Origin: Desmodus rotundus
Taxonomy: Eukaryota > Chordata > Mammalia > Chiroptera > Phyllostomidae
Assembly (NCBI RefSeq): GCF_022682495.2
Contig: NC_071398.1
Location: 87,335,398 to 87,399,397 of the forward strand
Length of the DNA stretch: 64,000 bases
Direction: 5' to 3'
This document shows, piece after piece, positions 12,323-25,679 of this stretch. A program made the translations under genes and the position numbers. The notes under the pieces were generated by a model. It worked only from the letters and a program-made list of their open reading frames with translations, was not told the DNA's origin and ran no database searches. How positions within the stretch are numbered: the first letter of the stretch is position 1; each line of letters opens with the position of its first letter.

Positions 12323-13359
12323 AAAAAAGTAAAGAGGATTTGTGAGTTGTTTGGCCATGTCCACATATACGTTGGTTTTCCCTAGATCTTTTGACTGCTG
12401 GTATTTCATCTTAAGAGTGACAGTTAAGAATGGGAAAACACTGCCCCCCATTGTGGCTTAGAACCCACTGAAACTTGTGGGGGAGATATTTTACCCCAAT
12501 ATAAACCTTTCAGCGACTGAGCTAATTTACTCTTTTCAAACTGTGACATCTTCTTTATAAGAAAGAAGACATAAAAAGTTATCTTGAGTGTGAACTCACT
12601 TCTAAAATCAACATCTTGGTGTACTTCAATGTTAAATGAGTCACAAGTCTTTGGATGAAGATTTTCTGCTTTAGAAAGAGAAAGCGCTTGGAAAAAATGT
12701 CAATTTGGTTTTATTAAAATGGAAATATTTGCAAAATAGATTGCACTAGTGAGGCTATCCTACAACAAGTTTCCACACACATTTCCGCAGTCCCTTCTGG
12801 GAATCTGCAGAGCTGCAGCCCGCACGGGCCAAGTCTCAGCCATCGTGAGATGCTTTTAGCCTCCATAATCCCTCCAAAAAATGACATATATTTTTTAAAC
12901 ACTGCACAAGGTCAAACTTTTCATACTATTTTGAAGGTGATATCATTTACTTTGAAACTGTCTTCTTAAAACTACTTCTCCCAAATGAAAGCTGAAGTTA
13001 ACATTATTTGCCTGATAGAAAAATGGTCTCTTTCTACTCTGACCCTTTGAGACTTGAAACTGTCATGGCAGGCAACTCCCAGTCTAATTTATATAGAGTA
13101 GTGGTACAGTTAAACTTTTACATTTGATTTGAATGCATAGTGACTACTTACTAGCTGTTCTCCTGGTTGTATGGGTTGGTTTTTGGACAGTTGAGCACAC
13201 CCCTGGCTCCTGTGGAAGCATCCCGGTCTCTGTGCTATCGATCCTAAAATCTTCCTCATCTGCTGTGCTCTGCTAACGTTAGATCGGTATTTAAGGATCT
13301 CACTGGATATCTATGCCTGTGTGCGCCTCAAGAGCGCCAAGCCTATCATGTCCCAGTTT

Positions 13360-14120
13360 AAATTACCTTTGTCTTTTCCGGTCACTCTTCCTTCCCCTGT
13401 GTTTCCCGTTCAGTTGCTGGCACCGTCTCCCAAGTGAGGGCCTCTGGTCGTTCTAGAGCCTTCCTTTCACTTGCCACACTGACTCACCGGTCGTTAATGC
13501 CTGATGATTCTGCCTTGGAAATGCCTCTTTTTTCCATTCCAGCCCTACTTCAGGCACAGTAATTTTTTCGCTGGTTCAGAACAAAAGTTTCCAATGGGCT
13601 TCCCTGTTGGTCCTTTCTTTCTGCCACTAGATCTCTCTGTGCATGTAGTCAAACATGAGCATAGGCCTTGCCTGTCTGTCCACTTTTTCCACTCCCCATC
13701 GCGGCAGGAGCTGCCCCTTACAACGTGACACAGCTCACTGTTCTAGTCTTCACTTCTACCCCTCTGATCCCGGCACTCACGTGTATTTAGCTTTAGCCAC
13801 TGCTAAAAATCCTTTGAGTATGCCACACATTTCCATCCAAACTTTTCTCTCTTTTGATCCTCATCACTTAAGACTCATTTTTCTGTCTTCGCATCCTCCC
13901 CCTTCTGGAAGTATTGTAAAAATTCTTTCCTCTGTGTCCTCTCCTAGCACGATTTTATTCTCTTTCAGTGTCCCTGGGTACACCCCATTATGGTTAATTG
14001 TCTATGTGAGGCTTTCTCGGGCTAAATTACGACTTTCTCAAGAGAAAGACTTGTTTCCATCTCTTGTGAAGAAAGTCCCTGTGCAGTGTTTGGGGTGTAA
14101 TAAGCACCCCATCCATATGT
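13360..14120 (+). repeat. Possible decayed L2 LINE
   Basis: Phrases resembling L2 are scattered through the stretch: CAGTTGCTGGCACCGTCTCCCAAG, CCTTGGAAATGCCTC and, at the end, AGTCCCTGTGCAGTGTTTGGGG with AATAAGCACCCC. The resemblance is weak and the span is a guess. The 156-codon frame within it (13655-14125) has no protein similarity that I can see. Confidence 0.35.
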
Positions 14121-14853
14121 GCTGAAGTAGGGCTGTGCTGAGATGTGTTCACAATCTCATGGGTGCAGTCGTTGTACCTATGGAGAAGTAAAGATCAGAG
14201 TAAAGCAAAAACAGTTCCTCTGCCAATGTTTTCCTTGAGAGCTAGAGGTTTAAATTTATGACAGACATGGGAATTTCTCTGAAAAGTCGGAGAATAGTGA
14301 ATGGCAGTATCACCTTCAATTTCTGTTTAAACAAGACCCACTGTGGCATTGTCTCTGGCATGTGTTATCAATGTATTATATGAATGATTTTGAAATAAGA
14401 GCCACTCTCTGTGCAGGGTGGCATTGAATTGATTGGTTAGCGTGTATTGATTGGTTAGTATGACTTGGTTGGCAATTAGGTGAAATTTACTCAACGAAAT
14501 GCATACTCAACACATGTGGCATCTCTGTCTTCTACTTGTTAAAATAGAGGTGCAAAGAGAACTTGGAGTTAAGTGCTAGACGTAATGATAAGACACATTG
14601 TAAGAAGTAAAAAAGAAACACAGAGCAAGAAAAAATCATGATGACCGGGAGGATTAATGAAATGTCTTAAGAAAAACTTACTTCACTGGAAGTCACAGGA
14701 AGGATGCCATACGAAGAAAGTAGCGTGTGCCAATGGACAGGATGATTGCTGTTTCATCAGCCGAAACTCAGCTGGTGATTTTAGCAAAGGTCTCTGCTGT
14801 TAACATGTATGAATTTGAGGTTATTTAGTTCCACTTTGTTTTGTTTCTCACAG

Positions 14854-14993
14854 GTGGATCGGACATTGAATATCTAGACCTCTACAAGCCTGTCGTGTGG
14901 TTCTGGATCCTCGTAGGGCTTGCTTACTTCGCTGCCGTCCTGAGCATGATTGGGGACTGGCTCCGAGTGATATCGAAAAAGACAAAGGAAGAG
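14854..14993 (+). CDS. KCNK2: KCNK2 coding exon: post-filter loop, M4 and proximal C-terminus
   Basis: The exon completes a split glycine and reads [13 protein letters not shown], then M4 ([20 protein letters not shown]), GDWLRVIS and the basic stretch KKTKEE. The acceptor TTTCTCACAG ends at 14853 and the donor GTGAG begins at 14994. In the 411-residue numbering I use, TCG at 14973-14975 is Ser300 (a reported PKC target). The final codon GAG at 14991-14993 is Glu306, the known proton, lipid and stretch sensor residue. CTC at 14880-14882 gives Leu at about residue 269, where I recall Phe in human TREK-1. Reading through the donor would add [15 protein letters not shown] and stop at 15041; I regard that as intron. 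Confidence 0.96.
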
Positions 14994-16139
14994 GTGAGAA
15001 TTCAGAAGCTTGCACAAAACACTTCTATTTTGCTAATTTAATAAAAAATTAAAAAAACCATTTTTACATTTATTTTTAAAAATATGTTTTGTGTGAATTT
15101 GTTGTGCAAGGCTATCCTGTAAGTTATCATTCATTCCCTTACAAATACTAAACACTTCTGTTTCAGATGCTATTTAGGTGCTTAGGGTAACTGGTAATAA
15201 AAGAGATGTAATTACATTTTTTTCATTATATATTTTTTGTTTTCTTTTTTTCTTCAAAGGAACAAAGTAAGTTTTATTCCATAAAGAAAAGTGCAATAGG
15301 AAATATTTGGGTCAACACATTAGTAGCATGAAAAAGTGAGTGTATTATATAATATTACATTGTTCCTACTTTAGTCAATTTATTTCCTTTTTTGTTATGT
15401 CTGTACAAATGTGTTCTAGTCCCGATGTGCATATACCCATGTGCCTCGAAGCTGTGCACGTTGGCCAATTTCTTTATATACAAATTTCAGCTGCTCAAAA
15501 AGAGATTCTTTTACCTATTTTGAACAACTATATATATAGAAATGAACATTAGAATTTTGGCTCATGATATTTTGGAAAATTTAAATCCAACTTTGAAATT
15601 GTGTAGTTTGAGACACAGAAAGAGAAAAATTGTGGTTATTTTCACTACAATGTATTTTCAATATACTTTTAAGGATCTTGAGATGCTAAGGGAAAAAAAA
15701 GATTGTAAATAGGAACTATTTTCGATGACATAGCTAAAAAGAGAACTTCTCAAACATCTAGCCATAAACTGGCTTCCTTTGAAATGGTTTCTAAAAAACA
15801 CACACAGGCATTTAAAAAAAATAAAATAAAACAACTGAACAGAATATATCTCTTGTAGTTAAGAAAAGCATTATTTTGTGAAATATATATGTTGCATACA
15901 TATTATAAACATACTATATATTATATACATGCATGCGTATGTACACACTAATATTGTGGGTGGATCACAGTTAGAAAGCCACTAAGGCACATATAGAACA
16001 GGGGAAGTTTTATCTTTATTACATTGGTATATTTAATTATATATTAAAGAATATTTCATTAGAATTTTAAAAGCTGTGTATTAGAAACCAGTGCTTCTGG
16101 GGCAAAGCATTAGCACGCTTCTCGGGAGCAATGAGATGA

Positions 16140-16523
16140 CCATCTGTACGAGTGCTCGGGCTGCCGTCACCAGTCACCGCAGACGGCACAGCTCCAACAA
16201 CAGAAACGTGTTTGCTCACAATTCAGGAGGCTGGGGGGCCAGCAGCGATGGGGTCGCAGAGGTCTCTCCTCGGCGTGCAGAAGTTGCCCTCTTTCTGTGT
16301 CCTCACGTGGCCTTTCCTGGGTGCACACACATGGACAGAGAGAGCTCTGGTGGCTTTCTTCTTCCTGTATGGACGCCGTGCTGTTGGACCAGAGCTGCAC
16401 CCTTCTGTCCTCATTTAACCTTAACCACCTGCTTTAAGGCCTAATCTCCAAACACAATCACGTTGAGGGTTAGGGCTTCAACATATGAATTTGTGGAGCG
16501 TACAGTTCAGGCCATAACACCAT
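16140..16523 (-). repeat. MLT1-type LTR, reversed
   Basis: CTCGGGCTGCCGTCACCAGTCACC, GCTCACAATTCAGGAGGCTGG, TGTGTCCTCACGTGGCCTTTC, CTAATCTCCAAACACAATCACG, GGGTTAGGGCTTCAACATATG and CAGGCCATAACACC appear in the order expected of a reversed MLT1 LTR. Somewhat GC-richer than its flanks. Confidence 0.75.
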
Positions 16524-18639
16524 TCTCTGAAATAAACTTAAATGTCTACATTAATTGGTTTATTTAGTGGGGAAAAATAGGTTTGTGTGTCTACTTAGGA
16601 GGGATCTTCATGATTCTCAACCAAAAGTGAGAGATGCACCATTGCGTTTTCATGCTTTCAGATGCTGAAAAGCAGGAAACTGTTTTCTTTTCCGGCTTCT
16701 GCCTAGCCTTGGGAGCAGCGTGTTCTCTCTGGTGACTGCATGTGTAGGAAGCTCACGTGAGTGAGGGCCATGAGTGAGTTCATGCGAACCCTCTGGGGCG
16801 GCAGCTGCTGCAGACAGCTGAGCCCGTGGAAGTGGAGCTATCAGGTTGAGCAGATGGGTGTTCTCTAATCTAAGACGCAGTTGAGGGGAGTGACAAAAAT
16901 CAGGTCAGGAATTCAACAGAAAATGCGAAGAAAGGGAGGGAAAGAGCACTTATAATTTGTCTATAGATCGATAATCGGGATCAAAGTCTTTACAGATGAA
17001 ATGCTACTAGGATTTCTACAGCACCGGAAAGAAGATGATTCGATCGTCCTCATGCTGGAATAACTGACTAAAAGGCCCAATGGAATAAACACCAACCAAA
17101 TTCATTCTAGTTGGCGTCTTTACCTGGATGAGCCAGGCCAGGCAAATGTTCAGGATGCATTCCTTACCGTCTAACCTAAGTCATTCCAGATACTCCAGCT
17201 TTTAAACACTTCCTAAGTGTTCGGAAGCAACAAGGTTATTTCTAGTTTTCAGTTTTGATGGATGAAGATGTTAAATAATTTTGATAGCTTGGAATCTTCC
17301 CTATTCAAAAATGTGACTAGTACAGAATATAAAAAATACATAATAATATATAGCATCAAATTTCCAGTTGAAAGTACTAAAACACATGCTTTTCTTGAAT
17401 AAAAAGATTTTAACAAATAATAAACTCCAATCTTACATAATTAAAAAATAATGTTATAACAATTAATATGGTTCTATTACATTTAAAAAACAAATATGAT
17501 ACATTGCTTAATTATAAACATTGAGCTCTAATCATATGTGGTCTTATTGCTGTTATGTTAAAATATATTCTGTTTCTAATGAATGCTAATTTTAATGAAA
17601 GTATTATGTTTAGAATTAAAGAGAAATAGCTTTTAGTGAACATGCTGAAATAACACATGTTGGTACGGCTACACTGTCTGAAGTATTTGAAGAGGAGAAG
17701 GTTAGTTGAAACGACACTGCATGGTTTCAGAAATGTCACATGTGATTATAGTGGATGTGCATTCCTCAAGGAAAACGGAATGACCTCAATCATTTTTCCG
17801 TGGAGGCACACAACTCTCTGTAAAAGTGTTTGTTTCATTATTTTTAAAGCTCTGATGGAGAGTAGGTCCGTGTTCCACACTAAAAATTGATATGATTATC
17901 TTTTTCTATACACCCTCTTCTGAAGAATCCAGGGTTTCACTTAGAAAATAAAGACTATTTAGGTATTCTAGAAAATACAAGAATATATCTGAGGCAGGTG
18001 TAATAAAAATACGACGTGATCACAAAATCCCGAGGTAAATTCCTAAGCAGGCGGGGAATAGTGCATCCTGCGTACGGGCAAACATAGTTCGGGTTGCTAC
18101 CGCTTGCATTCCTCGAGTGGGAAAGGCCTGGAGTTTTGTCTAGTTCCTGCAGTTTTGTAGATGTACCACAGTGCTCGGAGTGTTCCTGTCCATTTGTGAG
18201 ACGGACACCACCGCTGCCCCTACCGCAGCATGCTGGTGTGATGGCACCACAGCTGGCCACAGCGAGCGGACGGCCAAGCGTCGCTCCTTAACCAATATTG
18301 TCCCCGTAGTCTGGAGGCATCCCTGCAGGGGCAGTTGCACACTAGGAGATTGACCTTATATCACCTTAGGGAAACTCCCTTTGATTGGGAAGCGCTAGTG
18401 CCAAGAAGCCTTGAAAGACTGTTTCTAGAACTTATTATTTGGCCCCAGCATTACGAAGGAACCTGACAATACAGAGGGATGTAGGTTTTTTCTGCTGGTG
18501 ACCTGGTGGGAGAGCATTTGGTCTTCTCCAAAGGTCAGGCCTTTCCGTGACAAAGCTAAGGCTGGGCGGCTCTTTATCTTGTCTGGCGATGGGCAATTAG
18601 AGAGCAGTTGCAGCCTGGGCCCTGGAAAGGTTGTATTGG

Positions 18640-19290
18640 AGCACTTTATCATTATTTCTTATGGGAGAGGTGCTTTAAATGTGAATGGCTTTAGATGCCA
18701 TTTGGAATAAGACTTTATTCTGAAAACCTTAGGGACCCATTGAAAGGTTTCAAGTAGAGGGAATGAATGATCTTGTCCACAGCGAGGAAGATGGCTTAGC
18801 TGGGAGAAATTATTGCCTAGAATTGAGATCTATTATCTTATTACAGTGGGATAGAGATGAAAGCAGAGATTTCAAAATTATTTGGGGGATAGAAGGGGTA
18901 GGGTCTGGTAATCCATTAGGTGTGGGCTGTAAAGAGACAGTGGGGATGACATAATTCTCGCTTTGGGTGGCATTACAAAGCACAGGAAAATGAGAGATTC
19001 TGAGTAGATGGGAGGAGGATTGAAAGTGTCATTTTGGACATGTCTTCATTGGTGGATGTGTGGCTAATTCAAGTGTAGATAGTAGGATATGCCAGCCTGG
19101 AATGTCGGAAGGATGGGAGCTGGAGAGATGGTTCGGGAGCCCTGGGTAACCATGACATATGTGGCAATGGGAGTTGTGAGTACAGATGAATTCACCTAAT
19201 GAAGATTTGTGAGGTGAGTCGGCAAAAAGAGCTAAAAATGGAACCTGGAGGAACACCTTCATTTAAGAGGGTGAATGTAGAGACTACAAA
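18640..19290 (-). repeat. L2 LINE 3' portion, reversed
   Basis: AAGACTTTATTCTGAAAACCTTAGGGACCCATTGAAAGG and later TTTTGGACATGTCTTCA, GGATATGCCAGCCTGG and GGAACCTGGAGGAACACC follow the order of the reversed 3' third of L2. Ancient and disrupted. The sequence on to about 19800 may continue it but I cannot align it. Confidence 0.5.
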
Positions 19291-19844
19291 GGACTCTTTA
19301 GCAAATAACATAGTCAAATAAATTGATTCATGGTAGGGGTTTGTTGGAAGGTGAAAGGAGTTGAAGTCTTGAAGAAAAGATGATTAGAGTAATGGATCTG
19401 AATGGCTAAAGACCATGGGGGCAGACACGGCACCCAAGGAAAGGCTGACGATAACAAAACAGAGAAACAACGTAATTAGATTTTTCAATGAGGTTGTGCT
19501 CCAGGGATGCCTCCTCCGTAGAAATGAATGGAAAGTTGCCACCCTGGAATTGTGCAGAGTGGGTACATCCAAAGGCACTTCTCTGGGCAGGCACATCAAG
19601 CACAGTCCCAAAGGGCAGCACTGATGGTATATTTTTTAGAAATGGGAGCCCTTGGAGCACAAATAATAGAAAAGTGTGAATAGTGCCTCCTGGAGTTGTG
19701 CAGTGTAGCAGCCCTGATCCTGGGTACTGTGGGCATGCGTGCGAGGTAAATACGGATGGTGGGCGGTGGGGCTGGAGGGGTGAGCGGTAGAGTGACAGTG
19801 TCAAAGCAGCAGGAAGGGGAGACCAGTTAGGACATTCTTTAAGG

Positions 19845-19945
19845 TTAATTCATTCCTAAGTCATTCGCTTACTCATTCATTAGAAAGATGCTTACTGAGG
19901 ACTCTGCGATGAGCACTCTGTTAGGCTCTGGGAGAAGCTCTTCAC
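19845..19945 (-). repeat. L2 3'-end fragment, reversed
   Basis: TAATTCATTCCTAAGTCATTC, TACTCATTCATTAGAAAGATGCTTACTGAGGAC and GTTAGGCTCTGGGA resemble the terminal L2 segment in reverse. Confidence 0.5.
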
Positions 19946-20939
19946 CTGTGGTAGCTGAGGCCCATCTCTGTATTGGAAGGATTACATGGGTGGTGCATTT
20001 CCTTACTGGTCTTTACAATGTTTGCTTGTACTTTTACTTTTAGAGATGGAAAAAGGAGTTTGAATAAGAAGGCACTTAGTCTTTGACTAATTCAAATGGC
20101 CTACTTTTCCTTTTTCCTTTTCCTTCCCTCCCACCCTCAGAGAGCACATCAGACTTTGTAGTTATTGCTTTGATTGCTGACGTATTTGGGGGAGGGACAA
20201 TGACTACGTAGTTCCAATTTTTTCTTGGTACTTTTATTGTTGTTCTCTTGCTGAGAAACTAAAGCGATTAGGAATGACTGTTGGGCACAATATACCACAA
20301 TCCTAAGGCTTCACAGGTGTGTATTTTAAGTCACATGAAATAAAATAGAGGCAAGCAGTGTCACAATGGGCCATTAAAGATAAAGCATGTGTAAAGCTCC
20401 CTGTTTTCTGGCCCACTGTGCGCTGGGGGACAGATCAGAGCAATCGGACTTTGAAGTTCGTCTACTGGTCTGTAGTTGGTTCTACCTACTCATGCCAAGG
20501 AGAAAATTCCTTCTCTTTCTAGTCCCACACTTGGCTCAGAAAGTTATTACTTATTTAGTAAATGGGCAATTGGAAAGGAGAATAAAAATAAAAGAACAAA
20601 TAATATGAAATGATAATATAAGACTTAAATTATGCTTTGCGGCAACAGTAACTCTCATATGTGAGTACATGTCTAATTTCCAAGTGAATTTTATGAACCA
20701 TCATATCGGTAGAACCAAGACCCCCGATTATGTGTCTTTGTAGTGTTAGTGTTATGTTGCATACTGTGAACCTTTGAGGGTCCAATATTAGGAAGTTTTT
20801 TACAAGTCAAAATATATGCCAAAAATAGGATTTGAGAGTGGTAAAAGTAGAAATACTTTTCTTCTGGAATATACTTTATTTCTTTTAAAAATATTAAATA
20901 AGATAATGATGTGAAGTCCCCAGCTATCACATAATGGCT

Positions 20940-21080
20940 AATAAGGACACTGAAGCACAGGCAGGTAAGCCAGGTGATTTGCTTAAGGTTACACCGCTGG
21001 TAAATGGGTGAGTGGTGGAATCAGTAGTCATCCCAGTGGGATGCGCTCCTGGGCCCAGCCTGCTAGCCTTTTTCCTGTGC
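20940..21080 (-). repeat. MIR SINE, reversed
   Basis: AAGGACACTGAAGCACAGGC, GATTTGCTTAAGGTTACACCGCTGGTAAATGGG and GTGGTGGAATCAG match the reversed MIR core. Confidence 0.6.
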
Positions 21081-21344
21081 TGCCTTCCAAGAGCTCAAGA
21101 AGTTGGTTATGTGCTTTTGTTATTGTCCTTCTTTTCTTCTTCTTTTCTTTTTATACATAGGCAGTATCAACACATTAGAAGTTAGTACCCAAACCTAACC
21201 CATCTGTTACTATGTAGCTACAAAGAAGAGCTTTATGAATAGTTTGGTCACTAATTGTGTTCCCGTATAGATCAGTGAATCTTTAAACATACAATTTCAA
21301 CATTCTTTCAAATGAATAGAATTCATTTGTATGATCTCTGAAAA

Positions 21345-21545
21345 ATGCATGGGCTTTGGAGCCCATACCACTGAGATTTAATTCTATCTTAACTATTTAC
21401 TAGCTCTGAAAACTTCACCAGCAAATACCTATTTTTGCTGAGTCTCCATTTTCTTATAAAAGAGATTTAGCCTCCTTTATGAAATTGCTTGGAGCTTCAG
21501 TGGGTAGAGCGTGGGATGTGCTAAATGCTTACTAAATGCTTGCTC
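21345..21545 (+). repeat. MIR SINE
   Basis: GGGCTTTGGAGCCCATACC, AACTATTTACTAGCTCTG, TGAGTCTCCATTTTCTTATAAAA and the GTGCTAAATGCTTACTAAATG end follow the MIR order in plus orientation. Confidence 0.65.
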
Positions 21546-23694
21546 TTTTCTTCATGGGTTTCAGAAGAAATTTGTATCAAATATTTTCTCACATCAAATA
21601 ATCCTGTAATGTTCTAAGATTATCACCTCCACATCATTACATATTGTTCTATATGAGCATCAAATGCTGTGAGTGCTTACACGTCTGAATATCTTGTTGA
21701 AATAATAAGTAAATGTAAAGAAAAAGGTAACGAAACATTAGGGTGTATTATTGCTGAAGTTAATAGCAAACCCTGAATTCAGAATAGCCTACAAAAAATT
21801 AGGTGTAGGAATTTTAAATATGTCGCATGGTCTGTGGACTTGAAAGCTGATTTCTACGTTAAATGTTTCTTAAATCCATCCACCACTATTATCTTAGTTC
21901 TTTTCTAGAATTAGAGTCGTGTGTTTCCTCGTGTCCTGATGTGACTGGGTGGAATCCATTTGTATTTTCCTTTTATGAAACCAAGGAAGAGTATTTCAAT
22001 TGTTACTTTAAAAATAAACGCAGGCAGGAAGATTCCTTTTTTTTTTTTCCTCTTTAGATTTTAGGTTGAACTCTCACTGTTTATAAATTGTATCTTCTTT
22101 TTGCTTCAAGTATTTCACAGAATGCAATCTGGTAATGACAATTCAGAGTCATTTTTTCTATTCATTTGTTCATAATAGGAAAGTAAGTTAATAGTTTTTG
22201 CCTCAAAGCACTTTGTAAGTAATTTCATTTTCTTTAGCTGCAGAGCACATTATAGGGATTTAATGCATCAAGATACAATGTTATCCATCTCTCTTGACTG
22301 TGTTGAGACTGTCATCTGTTCTGAGAATTTGTGTTAGGGAAAGCAGCCACTATAAACTTTGCTTTTAACATTGTTTTTGGATTTTCTGCATCAAACCAAC
22401 GTATTATGCTTGCTATATTCAGAGCTAAAATCAGTCACGTTCTACAAAAAATAAAACCTATGTTTGATGAGAACACGAGCGATGGGTCAACAAAATGATT
22501 TCATTTTTAGTTCCTCTTCATAGATGGCTCTTTCTAAAAGAATATTTGCTTGTGTTTGGTATGACCTGAGAGTAGGGCAGTGGGGCAGCGGACACTGAAG
22601 TTTAATCCTGGATTATTTGACCATCTTCTACAAAAGAGTGTGTGATTTCTTTAGTGGTCGGTGGGTGGTACCCTAATTGCAGTAAGGGAATTTAGTTCTT
22701 CCTGCCTCAAACTGATTTGAACCAAAGAACAGCTTGCAATTAACCATGTGTCTGTATGTGCACACACATACACACACATGCAGATACAAAATCTCCTCTT
22801 TGTGAACAAAGGTGAACTCCTGTTCTTCCTTATTAAATATTTCCATTTCTCTCGCCTTCCAGACACATATTAGCATTGCACTCCTCTTTCCCCCTGTGGT
22901 TGGTGAGCCATAAGAATAGCTCTGGTCAGTGAACTGTGGGCAGAACTGGTGTGAGAAAATGGGAAGGAGATTGAATTGTGCCTGTGCGACCCTCAGGAGC
23001 ATACTTGCCTCGGGCACAATGACCACAGGAGGTCATGGTGCTGTGTCATCCTGGGTCCCTGAGTAGCCCCAATGCTCAGAGCCCCTGCTGACATGTCATG
23101 GGCATTTAGCTTGAATGACAACAGAACCTTTCCTTGAAATCACTAAGGTTAAGGGGCTGTTTGTCCTAAATTTTAACCTCTCCTCTCCTCACTAATCCAG
23201 TAAAACTCCATAAATTTTTTTGTTGCTCTAATTCAAGGAAAGAGTTAAAATAATCATCATCATGATCACCATCATCATTTGGGAGATTTAAACTTTATGC
23301 ACCATGCTAATCTTTAGTGAATTTAGTTTTAGTTCAGTTTGCAAATCTCTGATAGACTTAGATGTATTATTTAAAATATATTATCTGTATTTATCTTATT
23401 TAAAATTTGCTAGTGGTTTTATTGAAATAGAAGCATCAGGTGAGAGCTGAAGTGAAATAGAGAAACCTGCCTTTTAAGGAACCTGTGGATGGGCTGTAAG
23501 CTGTGTGGAGACTAGGCACCCGGCTCCTGTGAAAAGGCAGCTTCGGATGTTGAATAATATTGAATCTGTTTTATGTGTAAGTGTCCAAAAGAAAGAATCT
23601 TGAACGGATGTGGTTTCATAAAACCAATAAATTAAACCAAAGTAATCACAGATATAAAAGAGCAGTATATCTTTATATAATGTTTTGAAATTTA

Positions 23695-23773
23695 TTAGGC
23701 TGAACCATATGAAATTGTTTATATTCAACTGTTTTTGACTTTCAGAATCACAATTCCATATGGTTCAACCTAA
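23695..23773. mobile_element. 79-bp mariner-type MITE with TA target duplication
   Basis: Inverted ends TTAGGCTGAACCATATGAAATTG (23695-23717) and CAATTCCATATGGTTCAACCTAA (23751-23773) pair with two mismatches over 23 bases and enclose about 33 bases. The element is flanked by TA on both sides (23693-23694, 23774-23775). Size, ends and TA target resemble MADE1-like mariner miniatures. It has no coding capacity and could only have been moved by a transposase supplied from elsewhere. Confidence 0.85.
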
Positions 23774-25144
23774 TATTTTAAGGAACTGTATTGACAAGCC
23801 AGGTTCTACAGATATTAATTTTCCTCCTATAATCTATACATTAGAGTATGATCTATACACTAGGCCAAATCACATTTGGCTAGACATTAGTGGTGTACTT
23901 TCTTTAGTCATTGCTTGGCTAAGAACTTTTCAAAATTCTATTTTGCTGATGTATAAACTGATTGTTTCATCTCAGCTCAAACACAAGTGTGTGGTACTTG
24001 GATGTTCCGGAAACCTATTTCTGTTACCCTTGTCACTGCAGACTGTAGCTCAAATCTCTTCTCACTCGGCCATGTCGGAACTGCTTCTGACGCTGAAGCT
24101 CCCTCGGGGCCACTGTGCCCCAGTCGTGAATATACGTTCCCCACGCTTTCCCCCGTAACCCAGCTAATGGGTGGCTGAACCAACATATACCTTTATGAAA
24201 GCCTTGAGGGTAACTTAAAGGAATTACAGAACAGAAAGGGAAAACTTCATGCTGGGTGATCACACAATATTGTTCCTAGAGTCCATTGGTCATCTTCTCA
24301 AAGGGGCCCCTCTTGGCCATCTTGCTCTTCAACCCCTGGCTTGGTGGCATACTGCAGGGGTCTGCTTATCACTCAGGGACCCAACCAGTAGAAGACTATG
24401 TTGACACAATAATAATACACTATATGATATATGTGTGTAATGTATATAACACATGCAAATACACTCTCCCCCAGAATGGAAATAGGCATTTAAATTATTA
24501 AAGATGATATTGGATATTTCAAACTGAAGCCATTTAATATGGATTGCCTCCTCAGGTACGGTTGTTCCCAGGAGCAGCGGATAGGTGCTTGACTTATGTG
24601 TCTGTGATTAAACAAACAAGCAGGCCTACAAACAAACACACAAATTAACAAACACGCTCTCCAAAGTAGTCAGCTTGGTAATGAAGGGGCTCCAGCTACA
24701 AAAATGCACTCCCGCTCCGGCATGTGAGGCTGCCTATGACCCACGAAATGTCTTTTTTTCACCTTTAGAGGTAAACAAAACAAAACAAAGCACGTCTCAC
24801 GTCTTCTAGCTATTTATGCTTGCCACACATGGTTGTTTATAACCACTCTGGTTTTACTGTTTTCATGATCCCTCCACAGCAACAAGCACTTAGTTATCTT
24901 TTGAGCAAAATGTTTGTATGAAACACTGCCCCCAACTTCAGTTGAAAAATCAACCATATTGAGAAATCTTACTATAGAAAGAAATTTATTTCCCAAATTG
25001 GAAACTATGTATATGAGTGCAATGATATTTTTCATGTAATTTCTCCCAAATGCCAAGGTTTGCTATGTGTTGATGGACCCTTCAATTTCTTGGCTCTATT
25101 CTGAAGAGATAAGATACTTTTTTAGTGAGGGTATTTTTATGCAT

Positions 25145-25265
25145 CCAGTCTTTGTATATATATATGCACATATATACATTCATCTTTATACTTAAAGTGA
25201 GTGTATATACATATATACACTCATCTGTATACATAAATACATGAATACATATACAATTATACACA
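25145..25265. repeat. TA/TATACA-rich low-complexity tract
   Basis: Degenerate alternating purine-pyrimidine runs (TATATATATGCACATATATAC and similar), likely a decayed microsatellite. Confidence 0.6.
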
Positions 25266-25412
25266 TGTACTTATCTTTATCCCTATTTGTGGCATTTCTG
25301 CCACACTTTGAGATCCTGTTGGATAGACTTAACTTAAATATAGGTTCAATTTAAGGACTATTGTTTTGTGTTCAAAACACATTTCGGAATGAACAGTAAA
25401 GGCTGCAAGGAC

Positions 25413-25456
<44 letters not shown>

Positions 25457-25457
25457 A
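25413..25457. repeat. (GTATAT)n microsatellite
   Basis: Roughly seven perfect GTATAT hexamers. This accounts for the repeated HI dipeptide seen in the reverse frame. Confidence 0.95.
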
Positions 25458-25679
25458 AGCAGGGCGAGATAAAAATCGATTTCCTATTTTGAAGCCATGT
25501 GCATTGCAACATGCAAAGTTCGTCATAAATGTGAATTAACCAAAGGGCAGTAAGTGTAGTCTAAGTTTCAGATTAGAAGAAATGAGAATTTCGCTGAGCC
25601 GTGTTTCTGGTCTGCACGATGGGGACGGTTAATGCCACTTGCAAAAGGCGCACACTGCAAGTGACTTCATTGCATCATT

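Larger units (their letters stand above)
3010..14853 (+). other. KCNK2: KCNK2 intron, 11.84 kb
   Basis: Lies between the pore-2 exon and the M4 exon. It holds an MLT1 LTR, L1M and bat L1 pieces, MIR, a VES SINE and a possible L2. The stretches 3570-4940, 5170-8550, 8640-9735 and 12340-13350 show nothing I can name beyond short AT-rich runs. The open frames there (up to 156 codons at 13655-14125) have no protein resemblance. Confidence 0.9.

Noticed and set aside
13655..14125. 156-codon plus-strand frame
   Set aside because: Ser/Pro/His-rich composition without a domain, inside repeat-like intron sequence.
25413..25457. CRISPR-like regular repeat
   Set aside because: Simple GTATAT hexamers without spacers. 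No CRISPR-like repeat-spacer array appears anywhere in the window and the genome is mammalian.
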